Positions 1 to 13,811 of a DNA stretch of 64,000 nucleotides are shown one piece after another (the stretch's first letter is position 1; the number at the start of each line of letters is the position of its first letter). Source of the DNA: Climacium dendroides (taxonomy: Eukaryota; Streptophyta; Bryopsida; Hypnales; Climaciaceae); NCBI GenBank assembly GCA_950106755.1, contig OX467089.1, positions 250,501 through 314,500 on the forward strand, in the 5' to 3' direction. Below the pieces are notes generated by a model. That model was not told where the DNA came from. It did not search any database and was given only the letters and a program-made list of their open reading frames with translations. Made by a program: the position numbers and the translations under genes.

Positions 1-39
1 ATTATTTTGAAGATTTGCAACTTCTCTGTTACGTTTTTG
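1..39. repeat. Partial satellite unit at left edge
   Basis: These 39 bases are the end of a unit (ATTATTTTGAAGATTTGCAA, then a CTTCTCTGTTACG variant) cut by the window edge. The first base matches base 2911, so the first higher-order copy is entered part-way through a unit and the array continues to the left. Confidence 0.95.
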
Positions 40-1009
40 GACATGCTTGCACGTCAAACCGATATAATTGATTGGTTTGGTTTCTATTAAATACAGCATG
101 ATTTTTAGAGAGTCTTTTTTTAAAATCCATTTCACTTGGAAAAGTGTGGGGAAGCAATAGGGTTCTCTTAATCTTCATTTTTCCATGAATTCTCATTATT
201 TGGAACATTTGCAACTTGTGTGTCATATGTTCCGACATGCTTGCACGTCAAACCGATATAATTGATTGGTTTGGTTTCTATTAAATACAGCATGATTTTT
301 AGAGTCTCTTTTTTTAAAATCCATTTCACTTGGAAAAGTGTGGGGAAGCAATAGGATTCTCTTAAACTTCATTTTTCCATGAATCCTCATTATTTTGAAG
401 ATTTGCAACTTCTGTGTTACGTTTTTGGACATGCTTGTACGTCAAACCGATATAATTGATTGGTTTGGTTTCTATTAAATACAGCATGATTTTTAGAGTC
501 TCTTTTTTCTAAATCCATTTCACTTGGAAAAGTGTGGGGAAGCAATAGGGTTCTCTTACACTTCAATGTTCCATTAATCCTCATTATTTTGAAGATTTGC
601 AACTTCTGGGTTACGTTTTTGGACATGCTTGCATGTCAAACCGATATAATTTATTAGCTTGGTTTCTATTAAATACAGCATGATTTTTAGAGTCTCTTTT
701 TTTAAAATCCATTTCACTTGGAAAAGTGTGGCGAAGCAATAGGGTTCTCTTAAATTTCTTTTTTCCATGAATCCTCATTATTTTGAAGATTTGCAACTTC
801 TGTGTTACGTTTTTGGACATGCTTGCTCGTCAAACCGATATAATTGATTGGTTTGGTTTCTATTAAATACAGCATGATTTTTAGAGTCTCTTTTTCTAAA
901 ATCCATTTCACTTGGAAAAGTGTGGGGAAGCAATAGGGTTCTCTTAAACTTCATTTTTCCATGAATCCTCATTATTTTGAAGATTTGCAACTTCTGTGTT
1001 ACGTTTTTG

Positions 1010-1203
1010 GACATGCTTGCACGTCAAACCGATATAATTGATTGGTTTGGTTTCTATTAAATACAGCATGATTTTTAGAGTCTCTTTTTTCTAAATCCAT
1101 TTCACTTGGAAAAGTGTGGGGAAGCAATAGGGTTCTCTTATACTTCAATGTTCCATTAATCCTCATTATTTTGAAGATTTGCAACTTCTGTGTTATGTTT
1201 TCG
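1010..1203. repeat. Representative monomer, showing unit anatomy
   Basis: Positions are relative to the unit start. 1-16 is an imperfect dyad, GACATGC-TT-GCACGTC, with one mismatch. 17-39 holds inverted arms AAACC and GGTTT around a 13-base loop. 76-84 is the T-rich tract where most length changes fall. 94-107 is the short hairpin CACTT-GGAA-AAGTG. About 140-155 is a two-state segment: CTTCAATGTTCCATTAATCC here, CTTCATTTTTCCATGAATCC in most units. 180-194 and the next seven bases form a junction with three main types: TTACGTTTTTGGACATGC, TCATATGTTCCGACATGC (or TCATGTG...), and TTATGTTTTCGGAGATGC. GC content is about 33.5% by hand count. Confidence 0.93.
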
Positions 1204-4200
1204 GAGATGCTTGCACGTCAAACCGATATAATTTATTGGTTTGATTTCTATTAAATACAGCATGATTTTTAGAGTCTCTTTTTCTAAAATCCATTTCACT
1301 TGGAAAAGTGTGGGGAAGAAATAGGGTTCTCTTAATCTTCATTTTTCCATGAATCCTCATTATTTTGAAGATTTGCAACTTCTGTGTTACGTTTTTGGAC
1401 ATGCTTGCATGTCAAACCGATATAATTTATTGGTTTGGTTTCTATTAAATACAGCATGATTTTTAGAGTCTCTTTTTTTTAAATCCATTTCACTTGGAAA
1501 AGTGTGGGGAAGCAATAGGGTTCTCTTAATCTTCATTTTTCCATGAATCCTCATTATTTTGAACATTTGCAACTTGTGTGTCATGTGTTCCGACATGCTT
1601 GCATGTCGAACCGATATAATTGATTGGTTTGGTTTCTATTAAATACAGCATGATTTTTAGAGTCTCTTTTTTTAAAATCCATTTCACTTGGAAAAGTGTG
1701 GGAAAGCTATAGGGTTCTCTTAATCTTCATTTTTCCATGAATCCTCATTATTTTGAAGATTTGCAACTTCTCTGTTACGTTTTTGGACATGCTTGCACGT
1801 CAAACCGATATAATTGATTGGTTTGGTTTCTATTAAATACAGCATGATTTTTAGAGTCTCTTTTTTTAAAATCCATTTCACTTGGAAAAGTGTGGGGAAG
1901 CAATAGGGTTCTCTTAATCTTCATTTTTCCATGAATCCTCATTATTTTGAACATTTGCAACTTGTGTGTCATATGTTCCGACATGCTTGCACGTCAAACC
2001 GATATTATTGATTGGTTTGGTTTCTATTAAATACAGCATGATTTTTAGAGTCTCTTTTTTTAAAATCCATTTCACTTGGAAAAGTGTGGGGAAGCAATAG
2101 GATTCTCTTAAACTTCATTTTTCCATGAATCCTCATTATTTTGAAGATTTGCAACTTCTGTGTTACGTTTTAGGACATGCTTGTACGTCAAACCGATATA
2201 ATTGATTGGTTTGGTTTCTATTAAATACAGCATGATTTTTAGAGTCTCTTTTTTCTAAATCCATTTCACTTGGAAAAGTGTGGGGAAGCAATAGGGTTCT
2301 CTTACACTTCAATGTTCCATTAATCCTCATTATTTTGAAGATTTGCAACTTCTGTGTTACGTTTTTGGACATGCTTGCACGTCAAACCGATATAATTGAT
2401 TGGTTTGGTTTCTATTAAATACAGCATGATTTTTAGAGTCTCTTTTTTCTAAATCCATTTCACTTGGAAAAGTGTGGGGAAGCAATAGGGTTCTCTTACA
2501 CTTCAATGTTCCATTAATCCTCATTATTTTGAAGATTTGCAACTTCTGTGTTACGTTTTTGGACATGCTTGCATGTCAAACCGATATAATTTATTGGCTT
2601 GGTTTCTATTGAATACAGCATGATTTTTAGAGTCTCTTTTTTTTAAATCCATTTCACTTGGAAAAGTGTGGGGAAGCAATAGGGTTCTCTTAATCTTCAT
2701 TTTTCCATGAATCCTCATTATTTTGAACATTTGCAACTTGTGTGTCATGTGTTCCGACATGCTTGCATGTCAAACCGATATAATTGATTGGTTTGGTTTC
2801 TATTAAATACAGCATGATTTTTAGAGTCTCTTTTTTCTAAATCCATTTCACTTGGAAAAGTGTGGGGAAGCTATAGGGTTCTCTTAATCTTCATTTTTCC
2901 ATGAATCCTCATTATTTTGAAGATTTGCAACTTCTCTGTTACGTTTTTGGACATGCTTGCACGTCAAACCGATATAATTGATTGGTTTGGTTTCTATTAA
3001 ATACAGCATGATTTTTAGAGAGTCTTTTTTTAAAATCCATTTCACTTGGAAAAGTGTGGGGAAGCAATAGGGTTCTCTTAATCTTCATTTTTCCATGAAT
3101 TCTCATTATTTGGAACATTTGCAACTTGTGTGTCATATGTTCCGACATGCTTGCACGTCAAACCGATATAATTGATTGGTTTGGTTTCTATTAAATACAG
3201 CATGATTTTTAGAGTCTCTTTTTTTAAAATCCATTTCACTTGGAAAAGTGTGGGGAAGCAATAGGATTCTCTTAAACTTCATTTTTCCATGAATCCTCAT
3301 TATTTTGAAGATTTGCAACTTCTGTGTTACGTTTTTGGACATGCTTGTACGTCAAACCGATATAATTGATTGGTTTGGTTTCTATTAAATACAGCATGAT
3401 TTTTAGAGTCTCTTTTTTCTAAATCCATTTCACTTGGAAAAGTGTGGGGAAGCAATAGGGTTCTCTTACACTTCAATGTTCCATTAATCCTCATTATTTT
3501 GAAGATTTGCAACTTCTGGGTTACGTTTTTGGACATGCTTGCATGTCAAACCGATATAATTTATTAGCTTGGTTTCTATTAAATACAGCATGATTTTTAG
3601 AGTCTCTTTTTTTAAAATCCATTTCACTTGGAAAAGTGTGGCGAAGCAATAGGGTTCTCTTAAATTTCTTTTTTCCATGAATCCTCATTATTTTGAAGAT
3701 TTGCAACTTCTGTGTTACGTTTTTGGACATGCTTGCTCGTCAAACCGATATAATTGATTGGTTTGGTTTCTATTAAATACAGCATGATTTTTAGAGTCTC
3801 TTTTTCTAAAATCCATTTCACTTGGAAAAGTGTGGGGAAGCAATAGGGTTCTCTTAAACTTCATTTTTCCATGAATCCTCATTATTTTGAAGATTTGCAA
3901 CTTCTGTGTTACGTTTTTGGACATGCTTGCACGTCAAACCGATATAATTGATTGGTTTGGTTTCTATTAAATACAGCATGATTTTTAGAGTCTCTTTTTT
4001 CTAAATCCATTTCACTTGGAAAAGTGTGGGGAAGCAATAGGGTTCTCTTATACTTCAATGTTCCATTAATCCTCATTATTTTGAAGATTTGCAACTTCTG
4101 TGTTATGTTTTCGGAGATGCTTGCACGTCAAACCGATATAATTTATTGGTTTGATTTCTATTAAATACAGCATGATTTTTAGAGTCTCTTTTTCTAAAAT

Positions 4201-5665
4201 CCATTTCACTTGGAAAAGTGTGGGGAAGAAATAGGGTTCTCTTAATCTTCATTTTTCCATGAATCCTCATTATTTTGAAGATTTGCAACTTCTGTGTTAC
4301 GTTTTTGGACATGCTTGCATGTCAAACCGATATAATTTATTGGTTTGGTTTCTATTAAATACAGCATGATTTTTAGAGTCTCTTTTTTTTAAATCCATTT
4401 CACTTGGAAAAGTGTGGGGAAGCAATAGGGTTCTCTTAATCTTCATTTTTCCATGAATCCTCATTATTTTGAACATTTGCAACTTGTGTGTCATGTGTTC
4501 CGACATGCTTGCATGTCGAACCGATATAATTGATTGGTTTGGTTTCTATTAAATACAGCATGATTTTTAGAGTCTCTTTTTTTAAAATCCATTTCACTTG
4601 GAAAAGTGTGGGAAAGCTATAGGGTTCTCTTAATCTTCATTTTTCCATGAATCCTCATTATTTTGAAGATTTGCAACTTCTCTGTTACGTTTTTGGACAT
4701 GCTTGCACGTCAAACCGATATAATTGATTGGTTTGGTTTCTATTAAATACAGCATGATTTTTAGAGTCTCTTTTTTTAAAATCCATTTCACTTGGAAAAG
4801 TGTGGGGAAGCAATAGGGTTCTCTTAATCTTCATTTTTCCATGAATTCTCATTATTTTGAACATTTGCAACTTGTGTGTCATATGTTCCGACATGCTTGC
4901 ACGTCAAACCGATATAATTGATTGGTTTGGTTTCTATTAAATACAGCATGATTTTTAGAGTCTCTTTTTTTAAAATCCATTTCACTTGGAAAAGTGTGGG
5001 GAAGCAATAGGATTCTCTTAAACTTCATTTTTCCATGAATCCTCATTATTTTGAAGATTTGCAACTTCTGTGTTACGTTTTTGGACATGCTTGTACGTCA
5101 AACCGATATAATTGATTGGTTTGGTTTCTATTAAATACAGCATGATTTTTAGAGTCTCTTTTTTCTAAATCCATTTCACTTGGAAAAGTGTGGGGAAGCA
5201 ATAGGTTTCTCTTACACTTCAATGTTCCATTAATCCTCATTATTTTGAAGATTTGCAACTTCTGTGTTACGTTTTTGGACATGCTTGCACGTCAAACCGA
5301 TATAATTGATTGGTTTGGTTTCTATTAAATACAGCATGATTTTTAGAGTCTCTTTTTTCTAAATCCATTTCACTTGGAAAAGTGTGGGGAAGCAATAGGG
5401 TTCTCTTAGACTTCAATGTTCCATTAATCCTCATTATTTTGAAGATTTGCAACTTCTGTGTTATGTTTTCGGAGATGCTTGCACGTCAAACCGATATAAT
5501 TTATTGGTTTGATTTCTATTAAATACAGCATGATTTTTAGAGTCTCTTTTTCTAAAATCCATTTCACTTGGAAAAGTGTGGGGAAGCAATAGGGTTCTCT
5601 TAATCTTCATTTTTCCATGAATCCTCATTATTTTGAACATTTGCAACTTCTGTGTTACGTTTTTG

Positions 5666-5858
5666 GACATGCTTGCACGTCAAACCGATATAATTGATTG
5701 GTTTGGTTTCTATTAAATACAGCATGATTTTAGAGTCTCTTTTTTTAAAATCCATTTCACTTGGAAAAGTGTGGGGAAGCTATAGGGTTCTCTTAATCTT
5801 CATTTTTCCATGAATCCTCATTATTTTGAACATTTGCAACTTCTGTGTTACGTTTTTG
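5666..5858. repeat. 193-bp unit (one T lost in ATTTTTAG)
   Basis: GCATGATTTTAGAGTC replaces the usual GCATGATTTTTAGAGTC near 5728-5731, so all following unit starts shift by one base. No other unit I examined carries it, so it looks private. Confidence 0.9.
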
Positions 5859-8368
5859 GACATGCTTGCACGTCAAACCGATATAATTGATTGGTTTGGT
5901 TTCTATTAAATACAGCATGATTTTTAGAGTCTCTTTTTTTAAAATCCATTTCACTTGGAAAAGTGTGGGGAAGCAATAGGATTCTCTTAAACTTCATTTT
6001 TCCATGAATCCTCATTATTTTGAAGATTTGCAACTTCTGTGTTACGTTTTTGGACATGCTTGTACGTCAAACCGATATAATTGATTGGTTTGGTTTCTAT
6101 TAAATACAGCATGATTTTTAGAGTCTCTTTTTTCTAAATCCATTTCACTTGGAAAAGTGTGGGGAAGCAATAGGGTTCTCTTACACTTCAATGTTCCATT
6201 AATCCTCATTATTTTGAAGATTTGCAACTTCTGTGTTACGTTTTTGGACATGCTTGCATGTCAAACCGATATAATTGATTGGTTTGGTTTCTATTAAATA
6301 CAGCATGATTTTTAGAGTCTCTTTTTTCTAAATCCATTTCACTTGGAAAAGTGTGGGGAAGCAATAGGGTTCTCTTACACTTCAATGTTCAATTAATCCT
6401 CATTATTTTGAAGATTTGCAACTTCTGTGTTATGTTTTCGGAGATGCTTGCACGTCAAACCGATATAATTTATTGGTTTGATTTCTATTAAATACAGCAT
6501 GATTTTTAGAGTCTCTTTTTCTAAAATCCATTTCACTTGGAAAAGTGTGGGGAAGCAATAGGGTTCTCTTAATCTTCATTTTTCCATGAATTCTCATTAT
6601 TTTGAAGATTTTTAACTTCTGTGTTACGTTTTTGGACATGCTTGCACGTCAAACCGATATAATTTATTGGCTTGGTTTCTATTAAGTACAGCATGATTTT
6701 TAGAGTCTCTTTTTTTAAAATCCATTTCACTTGGAAAAGTGTGGGGAAGCAATAGGGTTCTCTTAAACTTCATTTTCCCATGAATCCTCATTATTTTGAA
6801 GATTTGCAACTTCTGGGTTACGTTTTTGGACATGCTTGCATGTCAAACCGATATAATTTATTAGCTTGGTTTCTATTAAATACAGCATGATCTTTAGAGT
6901 CTCTTTTTTTAAAATCCATTTCACTTGGGAAAGTGTGGCGAAGCAATAGGGTTCTCTTAAACTTCATTTTTCCATGAATCCTCATTATTTTGAAGATTTG
7001 CAACTTCTGTGTTACGTTTTTGGACATGCTTGCTCGTCAAACCGATATAATTGATTGGTTTGGTTTCTATTAAATACAGCATGATTTTTAGAGTCTCTTT
7101 TTTTAAATCCATTTCACTTGGAAAAGTGTGGGGAAGCTATAGGGTTCTCTTAATCTTCATTTTTCCATGAATCCTCATTATTTTGAACATTTGCAACTTC
7201 TGTGTTACGTTTTTGGACATGCTTGCACGTCAAACCGATATAATTGATTGGTTTGGTTTCTATTAAATACAGCATGATTTTTAGAGTCTCTTTTTTTAAA
7301 ATCCATTTCACTTGGGAAAGTGTGGCGAAGCAATAGGGTTCTCTTAAACTTCATTTTTCCATGAATCCTCATTATTTTGAAGATTTGCAACTTCTGTGTT
7401 ACGTTTTTGGACATGCTTGCACGTCAAACCGATATAATTGATTGGTTTGGTTTCTATTAAATACAGCATGATTTTTAGAGTCTCTTTTTTTAAAATCCAT
7501 TTCACTTGGAAAAGTGTGGGGAAGCTATAGGGTTCTCTTAATCTTCATTTTTCCATGAATCCTCATTATTTTGAACATTTGCAACTTCTGTGTTACGTTT
7601 TTGGACATGCTTGCACGTCAAACCGATATAATTGATTGGTTTGGTTTCTATTAAATACAGCATGATTTTTAGAGTCTCTTTTTTTAAAATCCATTTCACT
7701 TGGAAAAGTGTGGGGAAGCAATAGGATTCTCTTAAACTTCATTTTTCCATGAATCCTCATTATTTTGAAGATTTGCAACTTCTGTGTTACGTTTTTGGAC
7801 ATGCTTGTACGTCAAACCGATATAATTGATTGGTTTGGTTTCTATTAAATACAGCATGATTTTTAGAGTCTCTTTTTTCTAAATCCATTTCACTTGGAAA
7901 AGTGTGGGGAAGCAATAGGGTTCTCTTACACTTCAATGTTCCATTAATCCTCATTATTTTGAAGATTTGCAACTTCTGTGTTACGTTTTTGGACATGCTT
8001 GCACGTCAAACCGATATAATTGATTGGTTTGGTTTCTATTAAATACAGCATGATTTTTAGAGTCTCTTTTTTCTAAATCCATTTCACTTGGAAAAGTGTG
8101 GGGAAGCAATAGGGTTCTCTTACACTTCAATGTTCAATTAATCCTCATTATTTTGAAGATTTGCAACTTCTGTGTTATGTTTTCGGAGATGCTTGCACGT
8201 CAAATCGATATAATTTATTGGTTTGATTTCTATTAAATACAGCATGATTTTTAGAGTCTCTTTTTCTAAAATCCATTTCACTTGGAAAAGTGTGGGGAAG
8301 CAATAGGGTTCTCTTAATCTTCATTTTTCCATGAATCCTCATTATTTTGAAGATTTGCAACTTCTGGG
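5848..8368. repeat. Nine-unit spaced duplication, offset 1745 bp
   Basis: About 5848-6610 matches 7593-8355 at an offset of 1745 bp (9 units minus one base). The shared private marker is CAATGTTCAATTAATCC (near 6388 and 8133), where other units have TTCCATTAATCC. A difference is CAAATCGAT near 8203 against CAAACCGAT. Beyond 6620 one unit is missing from the second copy: the ATGATCTTTAGAG unit at 6818 then pairs with 8369. Confidence 0.85.
7023..7215. repeat. 193-bp unit (shortened T/A tract)
   Basis: Near 7098-7107 the tract reads CTC, seven T, AAATCC. Other units have either seven T with AAAATCC or eight T with AAATCC, so one base is missing. Homopolymer slippage is the simplest explanation, and a sequencing homopolymer error cannot be excluded. 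Confidence 0.82.
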
Positions 8369-8767
8369 TTACGTTTTTGGACATGCTTGCATGTCAAACC
8401 GATATAATTTATTAGCTTGGTTTCTATTAAATACAGCATGATCTTTAGAGTCTCTTTTTTTAAAATCCATTTCACTTGGGAAAGTGTGGCGAAGCAATAG
8501 GGTTCTCTTAAACTTCATTTTTCCATGAATCCTCATTATTTTGAAGATTTGCAACTTCTGTGTGACGTTTTTGGACATGCTTGCTCGTCAAACCGATATA
8601 ATTGATTGGTTTGGTTTCTATTAAATACAGCATGATTTTTAGAGTCTCTTTTTCTAAATTCCATTTCACTTGGAAAAGTGTGGGGAAGCAATAGGGTTCT
8701 CTTAAACTTCATTTTTCCATGAATCCTCATTATTTTGAAGATATGCAACTTCTGTGTTACGTTTTTG

Positions 8768-8962
8768 GACATGCTTGCACGTCAAACCGATATAATTGAT
8801 TGGTTTGGTTTCTATTAAATACAGCATGATTTTTAGAGTCTCTTTTTTTCTAAATCCATTTCACTTGGAAAAGTGTGGGGAAGCAATAGGGTTCTCTTAC
8901 ACTTCAATGATCCATTAATCCTCATTATTTTGAAGATTTGCAACTTCTGTGTTATGTTTTCG
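8768..8962. repeat. 195-bp unit (one extra T)
   Basis: Near 8843-8849 the tract has seven T before CTAAATCC instead of six. This restores the phase by one base. It may be slippage or a homopolymer sequencing error. Confidence 0.82.
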
Positions 8963-9921
8963 GAGATGCTTGCACGTCAAACCGATATAATTGATTGGTT
9001 TGGTTTCTATTAAATACAGCATGATTTTTAGAGTCTCTTTTTTTAAAATCCATTTCACTTGGAAAAGTGTGGGGAAGCAATAGGGTTCTCTTAATCTTCA
9101 TTTTTCCATGAATCCTCATTATTTTGAACATTTGCAACTTGTGTGCCATATGTTCCGACATGCTTGCACATCAAACCGATATAATTGATTGGTTTGGTTT
9201 CTATTAAATACAGCATGATTTTTAGAGTCTCTTTTTTCTAAATCCATTTCACTTGGAAAAGTGTGGGGAAGCAATAGGGTTCTCTTACACTTCAATGTTC
9301 CATGAATCCTCATTATTTTGAAGATTTGCAACTTCTGTGTTACGTTTTTGGACATGCTTGCTCGTCAAACCGATATAATTGATTGGTTTGGTTTCTATTA
9401 AATACAGCATGATTTTTAGAGTCTCTTTTTTTAAAATCCATTTCACTTGGAAAAGTGTGGGGAAGCAATAGGGTTCTCTTACACTTCAATGTTCCATTAA
9501 TCCTCATTATTTTGAAGATTTGCAACTTCTGTGTTATGTTTTCGGAGATGCTTGCACGTCAAACCGATATAATTTATTGGTTTGATTTCTATTAAATACA
9601 GCATGATTTTTAGAGTCTCTTTTTCTAAAATCCATTTCACTTGGAAAAGTGTGGGGAAGCAATAGGGTTCTCTTAATCTTCATTTTTCCATGAATCCTCA
9701 TTATTTTGAAGATTTGCAACTTCTGTGTTACGTTTTTGGACATGCTTGCACGTCAAACCGATATAATAAATTGGCTTGGTTTCTATTAAATACAGCATGA
9801 TTTTTAGAGTCTCTTTTTTTAAAATCCATTTCACTTGGAAAAGTGTGGGGAAGCTGTAGGGTTCTCTTAATCTTCATTTTTCCATGAATCCTCATTATTT
9901 TGAACATTTGCAACTTCTGTG

Positions 9922-11861
9922 TTACGTTTTTGGACATGCTTGCACGTCAAACCGATATAATTGATTGGTTTGGTTTCTATTAAATACAGCATGATTTTTA
10001 GAGTCTCTTTTTTTAAAATCCATTTCACTTGGAAAAGTGTGGGGAAGCAATAGGGTTCTCTTAATCTTCATTTTTCCATGAATTCTCATTATTTTGAACA
10101 TTTGCAACTTGTGTGTCATATGTTCCGACATGCTTGCACGTCAAACCGATATAATTGATTGGTTTGGTTTCTATTAAATACAGCATGATTTTTAGAGTCT
10201 CTTTTTTTAAAATCCATTTCACTTGGAAAAGTGTGGGGAAGCAATAGGGTTCTCTTAAACTTCATTTTCCCATGAATCCTCATTATTTTGAAGATTTGCA
10301 ACTTCTGGGTTACGTTTTTGGACATGCTTGCATGTCAAACCGATATAATTTATTAGCTTGGTTTCTATTAAATACAGCATGATCTTTAGAGTCTCTTTTT
10401 TCAAAATCCATTTCACTTGGAAAAGTGTGGCGAAGCAATAGGGTTCTCTTAAACTTCATTTTTCCATGAATCCTCATTATTTTGAACATTTGCAACTTCT
10501 GTGTTACGTTTTTGGAGATGCTTGCACGTCAAACCGATATAATTGATTGGTTTGGTTTCTATTAAATACAGCATGATTTTTAGAGTCTCTTTTTTTAAAA
10601 TCCATGTCACTTGGAAAAGTGTGGGGAAGCAATAGGGTTCTCTTAAACTTCATTTTTCCATGAATCCTCATTATTTTGAAGATTTGCAACTTCTGTGTTA
10701 CGTTTTTGGACATGCTTGCACGTCAAACCGATATAATTGATTGGTTTGGTTTCTATTAAATACAGCATGATTTTTAGAGTCTCTTTTTTCTAAATCCATT
10801 TCACTTGGAAAAGTGTGGGGAAGCTATAGGGTTCTCTTAATCTTCATTTTTCCATGAATCCTCATTATTTTGAACATTTGCAACTTGTGTGTCATATGTT
10901 CCGACATGCTTGCACATCAAACCGATATAATTGATTGGTTTGGTTTCTATTAAATACAGCATGATTTTTAGAGTCTCTTTTTTAAAAATCCATTTCACTT
11001 GGAAAAGTGTGGGGAAGCTATAGGGTTCTCTTAATCTTCATTTTTCCATGAATCCTCATTATTTTGAAGATTTGCAACTTCTGTGTTACGTTTTTGGACA
11101 TGCTTGCACGTCAAACCGATATAATTGATTGGTTTGGTTTCTATTAAATACAGCATGATTTTTAGAGTCTCTTTTTTTAAAATCCATTTCACTTGGAAAA
11201 GTGTGGGGAAGCAATAGGGTTCTCTTAATCTTCATTTTTCCATGAATTCTCATTATTTTGAACATTTGCAACTTGTGTGTCATATGTTCCGACATGCTTG
11301 CACGTCAAACCGATATAATTGATTGGTTTGGTTTCTATTAAATACAGCATGATTTTTAGAGTCTCTTTTTTTAAAATCCATTTCACTTGGAAAAGTGTGG
11401 GGAAGCAATAGGGTTCTATTAAACTTCATTTATCCATGAATCCTCATTATTTTGAAGATTTGCAACTTCTGGGTTACGTTTTTGGACATGCTTGCATGTC
11501 AAACCGATATAATTTATTAGCTTGGTTTCTATTAAATACAGCATGATTTTTAGAGTCTCTTTTTTTAAAATCCATTTCACTTGGAAAAGTGTGGCGAAGC
11601 AATAGGGTTCTCTTAAACTTCATTTTTCCATGAATCCTCATTATTTTGAACATTTGCAACTTCTGTGTTACGTTTTTGGAGATGCTTGCACGTCAAACCG
11701 ATATAATTGATTGGTTTGGTTTCTATTAAATACAGCATGATTTTTAGAGTCTCTTTTTCTAAAATCCATGTCACTTGGAAAAGTGTGGGGAAGCAATAGG
11801 GTTCTCTTAAACTTCATTTTTCCATGAATCCTCATTATTTTGAAGATTTGCAACTTCTGTG
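9922..11861. repeat. Six-unit spaced duplication, offset 1164 bp
   Basis: Four consecutive units at 9922-10697 match 11086-11861 at an offset of 1164 bp (6 x 194), with a few substitutions. The fourth pair shares the rare TCCATGTCACTTGG variant (10602 and 11766 regions). The first two units recur again near 12444 and 12638 (offset 1358, seven units), so this unit pair was copied more than once. Confidence 0.82.
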
Positions 11862-13618
11862 TTACGTTTTTGGACATGCTTGCACGTCAAACCGATATAA
11901 TTGATAGGTTTGATTTCTATTAAATACAGCATGATTTTTAGAGTCTCTTTTTTCTAAATCCATTTCACTTGGAAAAGTGTGGGGAAGCAATAGGGTTCTT
12001 TTACACTTCAATGATCCATTAATCCTCATTATTTTGAAGATTTGCAACTTCTGTGTTATGTTTTCGGAGATGCTTGCACGTCAAACCGATATAATTGATT
12101 GGTTTGGTTTCTATTAAATACAGCATGATTTTTAGAGTCTCTTTTTTTAAAATCCATTTCACTTGGAAAAGTGTGGGGAAGCAATAGGGTTCTCTTAATC
12201 TTCATTTTTCCATGAATCCTCATTATTTTGAACATTTGCAACTTGTGTGTCATATGTTCCGACATGCTTGCACATCAAACCGATATAATTGATTGGTTTG
12301 GTTTCTATTAAATACAGCATGATTTTTAGAGTCTCTTTTTTTAAAATCCATTTCACTTGGAAAAGTGTGGGGAAGCTATAGGGTTCTCTTAATCTTCATT
12401 TTTCCATGAATCCTCATTATTTTGAAGATTTGCAACTTCTGTGTTACGTTTTTGGACATGCTTGCACGTCAAACCGATATAATTGATTGGTTTGGTTTCT
12501 ATTAAATACAGCATGATTTTTAGAGTCTCTTTTTTTAAAATCCATTTCACTTGGAAAAGTGTGGGGAAGCAATAGGGTTCTCTTAATCTTCATTTTTCCA
12601 TGAATTCTCATTATTTTGAACATTTGCAACTTGTGTGTCATATGTTCCGACATGCTTGCACGTCAAACCGATATAATTGATTGGTTTGGTTTCTATTAAA
12701 TACAGCATGATTTTTAGAGTCTCTTTTTTTAAAATCCATTTCACTTGGAAAAGTGTGGGGAAGCAATAGGGTTCTCTTAAACTTCATTTTTCTATGAATC
12801 CTCATTATTTTGAAGATTTGCAACTTCTGGGTTACGTTTTTGGACATGCTTGCATGTCAAACCGATATAATTTATTACCTTGGTTTCTATTAAATACAGC
12901 ATGATTTTTAGAGTCTCTTTTTTTAAAATCCATTTCACTTGGAAAAGTGTGGGGAAGCAATAGGGTTCTCTTAAACTTCATTTTTCCATGAATCCTCATT
13001 ATTTTGAAGATTTGCAACTTCTGTGTTACGTTTTTGGACATGCTTGCACGTCAAACCGATATAATTGATTGGTTTGGTTTCTATTAAATACAGCATGATT
13101 TTTAGAGTCTCTTTTTTTAAAATCCATTTCACTTGGAAAAGTGTGGGGAAGCAATAGGGTTCTCTTAAACTTCATTTTTCCATGACTCCTCATTATTTTG
13201 AAGATTTGCAACTTCTGCGTTACATTTTTGGACATGCTTGCACGTCAAACCGATATAATTGATTGGTTTAATTTCTATTAAATACAGCATGATTTTTAGA
13301 GTCTCTTTTTTCTAAATCCATTTCACTTGGAAAAGTGTGGGGAAGCAATAGGGTTCTCTTACACTTCAATGTTCCATTAATCCTCATTATTTTGAAGATT
13401 TGCAACTTCTGTGTTATGTTTTCGGAGATGCTTGCACGTCAAACCGATATAATTTATTGGTTTGATTTCTATTAAATACAGCATGATTTTTAGAGTCTCT
13501 TTTTTTAAAATCCATTTCACTTGGAAAAGTGTGGGGAAGCAATACGGTTCTCTTAAACTTCATTTTTCCATGACTCCTCATTATTTTGAAGATTTGCAAC
13601 TTCTGCGTTACGTTTTTG

Positions 13619-13811
13619 GACATGCTTGCACGTCAACCGATATAATTGATTGGTTTGGTTTCTATTAAATACAGTATGATTTTTAGAGTCTCTTTTTTCT
13701 AAATCCATTTCACTTGGAAAAGTGTGGGGAAGCAATAGGGTTCTCTTACACTTCAATGTTCCATTAATCCTCATTATTTTGAAGATTTGCAACTTCTGTG
13801 TTATGTTTTCG
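13619..13811. repeat. 193-bp marker unit, copy 1 (CGTCAACCGAT)
   Basis: One A is missing from CGTCAAACCGAT near 13635. The same unit carries CAGTATGATT instead of CAGCATGATT. The combination recurs at 17692-17884 and 20795-20987, so the deletion arose once and spread by segmental duplication. Confidence 0.92.

Larger units (their letters stand above)
1..5462. repeat. 15-unit higher-order repeat (2910 bp), nearly two copies
   Basis: Copy 1 is 1-2910. Copy 2 starts at 2911 and follows copy 1 at an offset of 2910 bp (15 x 194) until about 5462, where it switches to another unit type. I saw no differences over the first ~1.9 kb. Later single-base differences occur near 1937/4847, 2006/4916, 2172/5082, 2296/5206 and 2500/5410. 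Private markers shared by both copies include AG for TC at 111-112 and 3021-3022, and the GGAAAGCTAT variant near 1700 and 4610. Confidence 0.93.
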
